A stretch of 64,000 nt of DNA from an uncultured beta proteobacterium (GTDB taxonomy: Bacteria; Pseudomonadota; Gammaproteobacteria; Burkholderiales; Burkholderiaceae): contig CAIJNI010000040.1 in assembly GCA_903821995.1 (NCBI GenBank), forward strand, positions 62,001 through 126,000. Direction: 5' to 3'. The notes below the pieces were generated by a model. That model was not told the DNA's origin, did no database searches, and saw only the letters and a list, made by a program, of their open reading frames with translations. This document shows, in pieces, positions 41,850-50,493 of this stretch (position 1 is the first letter of the stretch; the number at the start of each line of letters is the position of its first letter). A program made the position numbers and the translations under genes.

Positions 41850-42376
41850 TAAGACTTTCTCGCTGGATTAAGGAGGGGGCGAATATGCTTTGAAAGGGCA
41901 TCTTCTGTCAATGGCCCAGTATGTTTATAAATAATACGTCCTTTGGCATCAATTACAAAAGTTTCAGGAACGCCATAAACCCCAAAATCAATGCCTACTT
42001 TACCATTTGCGTCTATAACTGATAAATCATAAGGGTCACCTATACTTTTGAGCCAATCTTTGGCTGCATCATCTTTATCTTTATAGTTTAGGCCAATGAT
42101 TGGAACCAACTTCTCCTTACTAAAAGATATTAGTAATGGATGCTCTTCTCTGCAGGAGGTACACCATGAAGCCCATACGTTGAGAATCCAAATTTTACCT
42201 TTGAGTGAGTCAGGTGAAAACTGTTGAGAAGAGTGGCTTAAAATTGGGTTGGTGAATTGAGGTACTTCTTTGCCTATTAAGGGCGAAGGAATATCGCGTG
42301 GATTTAACCTTAGACCAATGCCTAAAAAAATAAGTAAAACCAAAAATATAATTAGGGGAATTAGCTTTCTAATCAT
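41849..42376 (-). CDS. ccmG: Thiol:disulfide interchange protein CcmG/DsbE
   Basis: 'WILNVWASWCTSCREEHPLL' WCxxC, 'GVYGVPETFVIDAKGRI'. Confidence 0.94.
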   Translation of the reverse strand: MIRKLIPLIIFLVLLIFLGIGLRLNPRDIPSPLIGKEVPQFTNPILSHSSQQFSPDSLKGKIWILNVWASWCTSCREEHPLLISFSKEKLVPIIGLNYKDKDDAAKDWLKSIGDPYDLSVIDANGKVGIDFGVYGVPETFVIDAKGRIIYKHTGPLTEDALSKHIRPLLNPARKS

Positions 42377-44337
42377 GTTGGTTTAACCGAAGGCTCTATC
42401 ACAGTCGACCGGGAACGATATTTTTTATCCATTAAAACGATTAATCCGCCAATAGCCATCATAAAACATCCACCCCAGATCCAACTAATAAATGGCTTTA
42501 CCTGAATTTTAATACCCCATTCAGTAGCGCTTACGGGCTCTGCCATGGAGACATATAAATCACCGGTTATTTTGGAAAAGATGGCTGCTTCAGTCATTGG
42601 CATTTGACTAGAATGGTAAAGCCTTTTTTCAGGAAACATTTTTGTGATTTCAATATCATCTTTGAATACAGTGATTTCACCTCGAGCGGCGACATAATTT
42701 TCACCGCGAACTTGGGACACCCGATCTAAACGGAATTGATATCCACCCAAGGAAGCTTGTGAGCCTGCCGCCATTCTGACGTCTTTATCTTCTTCCAGGC
42801 TTGAAACCATTGTTACACCAAAAATAAAAGCGGCAACACCGATATGGGCAAGTAGCATCCCATAATAGCTAGCAGATTGATTCTTTAGGGTAACTACGAT
42901 CCCCCTAGAATGGTTATCTTTTAAACGGTGAAATAGATTATTCAATGTTGCAACAAAGATCCAGATTGATATGCCTAATCCAAATGATAGTAATGGAGTC
43001 CAAGACCTTAAAACAAAGGGCATGAAAATGACACTCAAAAAAGTAACTCCAAGTGCCCACCTGAGCTTGGTTAATAGTTCCAAAGGTGGGGCATTACGCC
43101 ACTTGGCAATTGGCCCAATTCCCATGAGAAAAAGAGCGGGTGCCATTAAAGGAATAAAAACAGAATCAAAATAAGGTTTACCCACCGAAAGTTTGTCAGC
43201 GTTCAGTGCATCGAGAACTAATGGGTAAAGAGTCCCTAAAAGGACCGCCGCCGCAGCCACCATAAAAAGCACATTATTTGCTAAAAGCATGGATTCTTTA
43301 GAGCTAGTTTCAAAACTTTCCCCGAAATGTGTTTTAGGTGCCTTTAGAGCAAATAAGGTTAATGAACCTCCGATCACTATGGCTAAAAACACTAGTATAA
43401 AAATACCGCGTGTAGGATCAGTTGCAAAGGCATGTACCGAAGTAATCACTCCTGAACGAACTAAGAAAGTGCCCAGCAAGGATAGTGAAAAAGTGAGGAT
43501 AGCTAGAAGCGCAGTCCACATTTTAAATCCACCCCTTTTTTCAGTAACTGCAAGAGAGTGCATAAGAGCAGTTGCTAGGAGCCAAGGCATGAATGAGGCA
43601 TTCTCAACGGGATCCCAAAACCACCACCCACCCCACCCAAGTTCGTAATATGCCCAAGCGCTTCCGAGGGCGATACCAACTGTTAGAAAGCACCAGGCAA
43701 TCGTAATCCAAGGACGGGACCATCTTGCCCAGGCTGTGTCCAGCCGTCCTGACAAAAGTGCTGCAATCGCGAAAGAAAATACTACGGACATCCCAACATA
43801 ACCCATATACAACATAGGAGGATGAATGATCATTCCTGGATCTTGAAGTAGGGGGTTAAGATCTTTTCCCTCTGCTAATGCAGGGATTAAACGAATAAAT
43901 GGGTTAGAAGTTGTTAAAGTAAATAGTAGCGTCCCGATACTAACAAATCCCATCACACCTAAAATTCGGGCGACCATAGCAAGTGGAAGATTTTTTGAAA
44001 ATCTTGCAACTGCCACTCCCCAACCAGCCAACATTAATGACCAAAGTAAGATTGAACCTTCGTGGCTTCCCCAGCTTGCACAAATCCTATAGATTAAGGG
44101 TAAGGAACTATTTGAATTTGATGCAACATTGAGTACTGAAAAGTCTTTATTAATAAAAGAAAACACTAAACAAAAAAAAGCAACGGTAATTGCGAAAAAT
44201 TGAACAACACTAGCAGGTCTTGCCAATAGCATGAATTGCATATTGCTTTTACTTGCACCATAAAGAGGAAGTACACATTGAAGTATGGCTGCAAGTAAGG
44301 CGATGATTAAGGCAATTTGCCCAATTTCAGGAATCAT
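42373..44337 (-). CDS. ccmF: Heme lyase CcmF/NrfE family
   Basis: 'WGSHEGSILLW', WWD domain 'GWGGWWFWDPVENASFMPWLLATALMHSL'. Confidence 0.96.
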   Translation of the reverse strand: MIPEIGQIALIIALLAAILQCVLPLYGASKSNMQFMLLARPASVVQFFAITVAFFCLVFSFINKDFSVLNVASNSNSSLPLIYRICASWGSHEGSILLWSLMLAGWGVAVARFSKNLPLAMVARILGVMGFVSIGTLLFTLTTSNPFIRLIPALAEGKDLNPLLQDPGMIIHPPMLYMGYVGMSVVFSFAIAALLSGRLDTAWARWSRPWITIAWCFLTVGIALGSAWAYYELGWGGWWFWDPVENASFMPWLLATALMHSLAVTEKRGGFKMWTALLAILTFSLSLLGTFLVRSGVITSVHAFATDPTRGIFILVFLAIVIGGSLTLFALKAPKTHFGESFETSSKESMLLANNVLFMVAAAAVLLGTLYPLVLDALNADKLSVGKPYFDSVFIPLMAPALFLMGIGPIAKWRNAPPLELLTKLRWALGVTFLSVIFMPFVLRSWTPLLSFGLGISIWIFVATLNNLFHRLKDNHSRGIVVTLKNQSASYYGMLLAHIGVAAFIFGVTMVSSLEEDKDVRMAAGSQASLGGYQFRLDRVSQVRGENYVAARGEITVFKDDIEITKMFPEKRLYHSSQMPMTEAAIFSKITGDLYVSMAEPVSATEWGIKIQVKPFISWIWGGCFMMAIGGLIVLMDKKYRSRSTVIEPSVKPT

Positions 44338-44807
44338 GGCTTAGAACCTTCTGTAATAACGGAATGAGATATTTTCGAGTTTGTTTCTTGGGCTTTCTTG
44401 ATGGCAGCTCCAGCTTCGGGGGGCATATAATTTTCGTCATGTTTAGCAAGAACCTGGCTTGCGACAAATACCCCTTTGCCATCTAATTTTCCTTGGGCAA
44501 CAACGCCTTTTCCTTCGGAAAAAAGGTCAGGTAATATCCCAGAAAATTTTACCGGGATATTTTTAGCTGTATCAGTTACTATAAATTCCACATTAAGTCC
44601 GCCAGCATCTCTTTTTAAACTGCCTTTTTCAACCATACCACCAATGCGAAAGCTACGCAGGTGTGGCGCTTCATTGTTTGCAACTTGGGTAGGGGTATAA
44701 AAAAATACAAGATTCTCATTAAATGCTTTTAAAATGAAAGTAGTTGCTAAGCATAAGACAGTGAGGCCTAAAATAATAAAAATCGCACGTTTTGTTCTGG
44801 GTTTCAT
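44334..44807 (-). CDS. ccmE: Cytochrome c maturation heme chaperone CcmE
   Basis: 'VEFIVTDTAKNIPVKFSGILPDLFSEGKGVVAQGKL...VLAKHDENYMPPE' heme-binding HxxxY. Confidence 0.95.
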   Translation of the reverse strand: MKPRTKRAIFIILGLTVLCLATTFILKAFNENLVFFYTPTQVANNEAPHLRSFRIGGMVEKGSLKRDAGGLNVEFIVTDTAKNIPVKFSGILPDLFSEGKGVVAQGKLDGKGVFVASQVLAKHDENYMPPEAGAAIKKAQETNSKISHSVITEGSKP

Positions 44808-44813
44808 AAAATT

Positions 44814-44984
44814 TTATTTGGAAATAGATCTAACATAAGGCATTTTTTTGATAATCGTTTTAAGATTCTTTACGCATATAAAAACTTCTAAACCTATCAA
44901 AAAAAGACTAGAAAAAAAAGATCCCCATACGTAGATTCCATAGCCACCCATATTGATAAAATCTGAAAGTGAGTTCCAAATCAT
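44814..44984 (-). CDS. ccmD: Heme exporter protein CcmD (56 aa, not in supplied ORF list)
   Basis: Manual reverse-strand translation MIWNSLSDFINMGGYGIYVWGSFFSSLFLIGLEVFICVKNLKTIIKKMPYVRSISK*; 'F..MGGYG.YVW' is the CcmD signature; ATGA overlap with ccmC stop. Confidence 0.92.
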   Translation of the reverse strand: MIWNSLSDFINMGGYGIYVWGSFFSSLFLIGLEVFICVKNLKTIIKKMPYVRSISK

Positions 44985-45751
44985 ATTTTTTTTCCAAGGG
45001 TTTGGATTTCATCTTGGGCCCAATGACTATGAGCATCTCGTTCGAGAATATAACTTTGGGTTCTCGAAAAAATAATTGCAAAGCAATACAACCAACATCC
45101 TATAGTTGTTAATAATAATGCTAGTAACATTGGGGTTGCCATAGAGGGTGCTTTTGTCATTGTGATCGTTGCTCCTTGATGAAGTGTGTTCCACCATTTC
45201 ACAGAAAAGTAGATAACTGGGACATTAATTACTCCAATCAACGCTAATAATGCGGATGCTTTGTCGGCTCTATTTTTATCTTCAATCGAGGAATATAGGC
45301 TTAGATACCCTAGATATAAAAAAAGAAGAATTAATTCAGTGGTTAAGCGCGCATCCCAGACCCACCAAGTTCCCCAGGTTGGCTTTCCCCAGAGCGCCCC
45401 TGTTAACAGTGCTATTAATGTCATCAGGGCTCCAGTAGGCGCAATTGCATTTGAGAGTCGATAGGCTAATTTCGCCTTGAATATCAAACCAATACTTCCC
45501 CAAAATGCCATTGCAACATATAAAACCATAGAGAGCCAAGCCGTTGGCACGTGTATAAAGATAATTCGATAGGCATCCCCCTGTTGGGCATCTGTTGGCG
45601 CAATCATGAAGCCAATCCACAACCCTACGACAGAAAATATGAATGCACCAGCCCAACACCAAGGTGTAATAGAGTTGATTAAAAAATAAAACCGAATAGG
45701 CGCGGCATATTTAAACCAATTGATACTTGAGTTAGTTGCATTTGCTGTCAT
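44981..45751 (-). CDS. ccmC: Heme exporter protein CcmC
   Basis: WWD-type 'WGKPTWGTWWVWDARLTTELILLFLYLGYL'. Confidence 0.95.
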   Translation of the reverse strand: MTANATNSSINWFKYAAPIRFYFLINSITPWCWAGAFIFSVVGLWIGFMIAPTDAQQGDAYRIIFIHVPTAWLSMVLYVAMAFWGSIGLIFKAKLAYRLSNAIAPTGALMTLIALLTGALWGKPTWGTWWVWDARLTTELILLFLYLGYLSLYSSIEDKNRADKASALLALIGVINVPVIYFSVKWWNTLHQGATITMTKAPSMATPMLLALLLTTIGCWLYCFAIIFSRTQSYILERDAHSHWAQDEIQTLGKKI

Positions 45752-45755
45752 AGTA

Positions 45756-46439
45756 TTAATCTAGAGTAATTCGAAGCGCGAAGGCACTAGCTAAAGGTAC
45801 AAAAAACACACAAAGGCTAAAATAAGCCCCAAGAAGGTAAAAGTATACAAAGAATTCCGTGCCTGAGCTTACCGCATCAATCGCCGCAGTCCCCATAATT
45901 AGCACAGGGATAAGAAGTGGCAGGGTAATTAGGGAGATAAGTGCCCCCGAAGATTTGAGTCCAATGGTTAAAGCTCCAGCAATTGATCCAATTAAGCTTA
46001 GTATTGGAGTACCTATGAGCAGTGTCCCCACTAAGACCATGATTTCACTTTGACCTAAATTGAATTGAATTGCTAGTAAAGGAGAAATGCTGACCAAAAC
46101 TAAGCCAGAACAGACCCAGTGTGCAGAAATTTTAGCCAAGACAAGCAGACTTAGGGGGCAATGACTAAGTAGTAATTGTTCAAGCGTACCGTCTGATGCA
46201 TCATCAGAAAATAATTTAGGCAAGGTTAACATTGAGGAGAGTAAGGCGCTCACCCAAATGACGCCAGGAGCTATGCGTTTAAGAATTAGCGTCTCTGGTC
46301 CAATTGCTAGGGGAAATAGACTCACAACAAGAATAAAGAAAAAAAGTGCAGATAAGGTATCGGTTTTTCTTCGAAATGCTAGACGTAGATCTCTGCAAAA
46401 AACAGCTAAGAGAGTCTGAAGGATCGTAGATGTATACAA
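45756..46439 (-). CDS. ccmB: Heme exporter protein CcmB
   Basis: 'CRDLRLAFRRKTDTLSALFFFILVVSLFPLAIGPE...GTLEQLLLSHCPL'. Confidence 0.94.
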   Translation of the reverse strand: MYTSTILQTLLAVFCRDLRLAFRRKTDTLSALFFFILVVSLFPLAIGPETLILKRIAPGVIWVSALLSSMLTLPKLFSDDASDGTLEQLLLSHCPLSLLVLAKISAHWVCSGLVLVSISPLLAIQFNLGQSEIMVLVGTLLIGTPILSLIGSIAGALTIGLKSSGALISLITLPLLIPVLIMGTAAIDAVSSGTEFFVYFYLLGAYFSLCVFFVPLASAFALRITLD

Positions 46440-46442
46440 AAT

Positions 46443-47063
46443 TTATAAGTGCAGATCGAAAACGGGGTGGTTTGTTATATTGAGAGACACGTCTTGATGA
46501 CTAGTAAAAAGAGTGATGCCACCTTGAGAAGAATGCTGCTCAATTAAATGATTAAGATTTAATATGGCTTCTTTATCTAAGCTATTCCAGGGTTCATCAA
46601 GTATCCATAACGGGAAATCCATGCCTAATTGGAGCCTTACTAATGCAACGCGCTGTTTCTGCCCTTGAGACATAGAGCGGACTGGGAGATGCTTTTTAGA
46701 GGATAGTTGCCATTTTTCTAGAACTTCAGTAATTTCAGAGTCTTTGGCTTGTTGACAGCCTAATTGACACCAAAATTTAATATTTTCAAAAGCAGTCATA
46801 TCTCCTTTTAGAGGCGGAGTATGACCTAAGTAGATTAGCTTGGAAAAATACTCTTCCTTATCGAATTTTAAGATAGCACCATTCCAGGATATCTCGCCTG
46901 ATGTTGCTTGAGATAGGCCGCTAATTATTCTTAGTAAGGTAGATTTACCAGCCCCATTTGCTCCATTAATGCGCATACATTGGTGTGAGGATAAGGAAAA
47001 ATTTAGATTATTCCAAAGAAGCCTATCTCCACGATGGGAACATAAATTAAAAGCTTGCAGCAT
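46443..47063 (-). CDS. ccmA: Heme ABC exporter ATP-binding protein CcmA
   Basis: 'NGANGAGKSTLLRIISGL', 'MSQGQKQRVALVRL', 'LWILDEPWNSLD'. Confidence 0.94.
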   Translation of the reverse strand: MLQAFNLCSHRGDRLLWNNLNFSLSSHQCMRINGANGAGKSTLLRIISGLSQATSGEISWNGAILKFDKEEYFSKLIYLGHTPPLKGDMTAFENIKFWCQLGCQQAKDSEITEVLEKWQLSSKKHLPVRSMSQGQKQRVALVRLQLGMDFPLWILDEPWNSLDKEAILNLNHLIEQHSSQGGITLFTSHQDVSLNITNHPVFDLHL

Positions 47064-47306
47064 AATTCATGAAGGTTAGCACTGTATTTCTCCAATAGCT
47101 AAAGCAGCTTAAGTCATTTTAAGTTAGGAAGTAAACCAAAAGGATTCAAAAAACAACTTTATAAATTTTAATACATCTATGCCTTCAAGAATAACCTAGG
47201 TTACGACTTGGTAAGTCGGAATAAATAATGAAAAAAACTTGATAGTCTTCAATAGCTTGATGTGACAGATTCGCCTAAAAATTTAGTAAGGGCTTAAAAA
47301 CTATAA

Positions 47307-47334
47307 AACCCACAAGTCTAGTGACTTGTGGGTT
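47307..47334 (-). terminator. Rho-independent terminator downstream of tRNA-Met
   Basis: 12-bp perfect stem AACCCACAAGTC/GACTTGTGGGTT, T-rich tail on the minus strand. Confidence 0.75.
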
Positions 47335-47402
47335 CTCAATGAATTCTATTTTATTAATAAATTCATAAGCTTTGTATGACCTGATACATACTTTGACATA
47401 AC

Positions 47403-47479
<77 letters not shown>

Positions 47480-47611
47480 GTGACATGTATTATAGGGCCA
47501 TTTTTGCTTCATGCCCATCAAAATCATGCCAAATAAAGTATGTTGGATCTAGGTGAAGGCGCAAGTCTTTTTCTATAAGGAGTTCTCAAATCTCTAGGAG
47601 AGAATAAAAAG

Positions 47612-48199
47612 TTAGGTTGTTTTCTTTTTTAGTAATTTTTCTTTGATCTTTTTTATACTGAGATACCCGAGATATAGCAATCCGATAACAAAAAATACCC
47701 CAATAATGGGTAGAAAGATGGCAAAAAAAGTTAAAACGGCAGAAAAGATAACCTCTAAAGTGGCGACTATAAAATTGCCTAATCCTCCCGTTAATCCAGT
47801 CGAGCCGGCTCGAATTGCAACGGTAGTCCCCTGAATTAATCCCGAACTTCCGCCGCCAGCAATTAATGCGAGTCCCCACTTAAAAGCGGGGTCAAGTTCA
47901 TTAAGCAGAGATGATGAAATTAAGACACCAGCAATGACTGCCAGAGGGGATGCTATCGTATCTAAAAGGTTGTCAAGGTATGGGATATAGAACGAGCAGA
48001 ATTCAATGAAGCTAGCAACTCCAAGAATAGATAGAGTTTTCCAATCGGCTAGCCAATCTAGTCCTTGACCTGCAACATCCATATATCCAAAGTGTGCAGC
48101 AAGTCCAACCCCTAATGGAGGTAAGAATACTCTAAAGCCACATGCGGCACTTAAGCATATAGCTAAAGCAATGAGAGGAATAAAATGAAAGAAGTTCAT
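47612..48199 (-). CDS. DUF4126-like membrane protein
   Basis: 'AACGFRVFLPPLGVGLAAHFG', 'ALIAGGGSSGLIQGTTVAIRAGSTGLTGGLGN'. Confidence 0.75.
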   Translation of the reverse strand: MNFFHFIPLIALAICLSAACGFRVFLPPLGVGLAAHFGYMDVAGQGLDWLADWKTLSILGVASFIEFCSFYIPYLDNLLDTIASPLAVIAGVLISSSLLNELDPAFKWGLALIAGGGSSGLIQGTTVAIRAGSTGLTGGLGNFIVATLEVIFSAVLTFFAIFLPIIGVFFVIGLLYLGYLSIKKIKEKLLKKKTT

Positions 48200-48222
48200 A
48201 AAGTGGATCTAAAAATAGTTAA

Positions 48223-49323
48223 TTAGTGAAGTGTAAACACACCTAGCTTTGCTAATATGCCAGACGCCGGCGCCGCTAATCTGATTAAAACTGCGCGAAG
48301 CTCAGTCATACCAATTGTAGAAAGCCTGATTTCATATTCGTTATATTTAAAAAGTGCTTTATTCAGCTCAATTTTATTAAATGTCGCTTTTGTTGATAAA
48401 AGCAGACCTGCTTTCATCAACCTCAGCCGAGCATAACTTTTTTTAGAGATTCCAGGTGGTTTTTCTAAAATCACAGAATTTAGAGCCGCAAGTTGCTCAG
48501 ATATTTCAAAGCCTGTTACGGTTTGTAAGTCTTGAAATGAGTTTTGAGCATTAAGCGTAGAAACTTGTTTTTCACATTCATCATCTAATGCTTTCTCTAA
48601 TCGAATCTTTAAAATCAATAAGCCCCCTAAAAAGGCTATTAAAACAAAAATTGCTGAAATACCCAGGGCTACAAAATCTGAGGCCTCTCCACCCACAAGA
48701 AAAATATATCCAAAGGTGGCAAGGCCATAGATAAAAATTACAACTGAGTTTTGAACACCAGCAATTAAAAGTGGTAGATTTTTGTTAGTGAGTAGAATTT
48801 GGTCTAAGTGCTCAAGAACGTATTCTTCGCTATAAAATTCAATAGTTAGTTTTAGCGTTAGTAAAACATGTATCCATAAAAAACCTGTGGCTATCCACTC
48901 TATACTCCAAATCCCAAGCATTAGCCATCCAGATTGACCCATTTCGATATATTGTTCAATGACCATTTGGTAACCATCGATTCCATCCATAATCAGAAAT
49001 GGAATCACCACGAATGTTGAAATTAAGAGTTTCTTTAAGAAATAACTGAGATATTTCCTGGCAGAACCAGTTGACGGGGATTGTTTGCAACTCTCTACAG
49101 CAATTTGATAAATTCGGATTGCGTAAAAAGCGCATATCAGATGAACGGGCAACCAAAACACTTGGTAAATCCAGCTCATATTCATTAAGAATACTTTCTT
49201 GTCTGGCGCAATTGAGTAACCCATGAGCCAAATAACAATTGACAGACAAATACCGAAAAGAATAATTTTTGTAGGTTTACTCTTCACAGATGCACCTCCT
49301 GCGTTGGTTAGAGTCAATTGCAT
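48223..49323 (-). CDS. Hypothetical polytopic membrane protein, 366 aa
   Basis: Long ORF, several hydrophobic helices, no family recognised. Confidence 0.65.
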   Translation of the reverse strand: MQLTLTNAGGASVKSKPTKIILFGICLSIVIWLMGYSIAPDKKVFLMNMSWIYQVFWLPVHLICAFYAIRIYQIAVESCKQSPSTGSARKYLSYFLKKLLISTFVVIPFLIMDGIDGYQMVIEQYIEMGQSGWLMLGIWSIEWIATGFLWIHVLLTLKLTIEFYSEEYVLEHLDQILLTNKNLPLLIAGVQNSVVIFIYGLATFGYIFLVGGEASDFVALGISAIFVLIAFLGGLLILKIRLEKALDDECEKQVSTLNAQNSFQDLQTVTGFEISEQLAALNSVILEKPPGISKKSYARLRLMKAGLLLSTKATFNKIELNKALFKYNEYEIRLSTIGMTELRAVLIRLAAPASGILAKLGVFTLH

Positions 49324-49364
49324 GCAAGTAGGGGATCAAAATTTGACACCCTACTTGAATGATT

Positions 49365-49688
49365 CTATTTGCAGTTTGCCATTGCATTGTTAATGGCAAC
49401 ACCAAAGGCAATACTTTCTTTGCTATCTTTAGGCAGTGCCTTATATTTCTCCTCAAGTGAAGTTAATTTCGCCATTTCAACTGTAATTTCAGCTATTTCA
49501 GATAACATGGCGGGATTATTCAAATCATTCTGATATTTTTGAGAAATTTTTAGGCTTTTACACCCTATTTCACCTAGTTTTTTCCCATCTTCGGTCGCTG
49601 TGTTATTCGAAGAACACGCCGCAAAAAGAAAGGTTAAAGACAAGGTAGTCAAAAAGAATACAGAGATAGTTGTTGGTTTTTTGTTCAT
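49365..49688 (-). CDS. Hypothetical small lipoprotein
   Basis: Signal peptide with lipobox 'LFAAC|SSNN'; 107 aa. Confidence 0.65.
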   Translation of the reverse strand: MNKKPTTISVFFLTTLSLTFLFAACSSNNTATEDGKKLGEIGCKSLKISQKYQNDLNNPAMLSEIAEITVEMAKLTSLEEKYKALPKDSKESIAFGVAINNAMANCK

Positions 49689-49708
49689 AAGTTATCTCTC
49701 AATAGAAA

Positions 49709-50029
49709 TTAGTTTGCAGTCATTTTGATAGCCTGAAAAATTTCCATTGCTTTTTTTCTGTTGTAATCATTAGTCCGTGATTTGGCAGTAAACCAATCCA
49801 CAATTGCCCAAATGCCACACCCGCCGAAAGTGAGTAATTTTGCGATTCCCAAGCCAACATCACCGAGCATAAACCGATCTATACCTGAAAACCCAAAAAG
49901 AACCGCCAGAACTAAAACAGTCCCAGAATCTTTTTTTACAGAGTCATATTGAGACATAAAAAGCATCTTTTGTTGATCACTAAAATCTTTAGTCATCATT
50001 GCTTGTTCCATAGCGGTAAATTCAGACAT
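49709..50029 (-). CDS. TM2 domain-containing protein
   Basis: 'LFGFSGIDRFMLGDVGLGIAKLLTFGGCGIWAIVDWF'. Confidence 0.85.
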   Translation of the reverse strand: MSEFTAMEQAMMTKDFSDQQKMLFMSQYDSVKKDSGTVLVLAVLFGFSGIDRFMLGDVGLGIAKLLTFGGCGIWAIVDWFTAKSRTNDYNRKKAMEIFQAIKMTAN

Positions 50030-50315
50030 ACACTCCCCCTTTGTTTAAATTTCTTAATTCGTGAATAAAACTAACTAAAAGACAACAAAATACAGGCACA
50101 CCCAAAAGATGCATATTAAATGAACCAAGAAAATCTCCATGGAGCAAAAGTATTAATGAGCGCGTTATTCCACAACCAAAACAGTCAAAGTCAAAAAGAT
50201 ATTGAAATAAGCAAGGAACTTTTCGCGTAAAAGAAAAGAGGTTTGTGTCTCCTAAGTAAGATGTAATCAAGACAAAAGGAAAAATCCCAAGTCTTAATAT
50301 TTTTTCAAAGAACAT
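50022..50315 (-). CDS. DUF2752-like membrane protein
   Basis: 'FDCFGCGITRSLILLLHGDFLGSFNMHLLGVPVF'. Confidence 0.75.
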   Translation of the reverse strand: MFFEKILRLGIFPFVLITSYLGDTNLFSFTRKVPCLFQYLFDFDCFGCGITRSLILLLHGDFLGSFNMHLLGVPVFCCLLVSFIHELRNLNKGGVYV

Positions 50316-50493
50316 AAGATTATTTTTTTTATAATATGTACAAACACTATAGCATACTGATCAACTCCCAAGCGCTATTGATTGGGGCAATTGGGAATTG
50401 TCGTTCAGAGGATTAATTAGTAAAGCAAACCACCTCGGGGAGTGAGAAACCGAAAATAAGCTTAGAGCGGGGTAAAGGGAATATAGTCGAAGG

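Noticed and set aside
43289-43648. 119-aa + strand ORF inside ccmF
   Set aside because: Antisense shadow of the well-conserved ccmF WWD region
45336-45662. Alternative-frame ORF within ccmC
   Set aside because: Same strand, different frame of a confidently assigned gene
47586-47879. 97-aa alternative-frame ORF overlapping the DUF4126-like gene
   Set aside because: Arg/Cys/Trp-rich composition typical of a wrong frame; DUF4126 frame fits better
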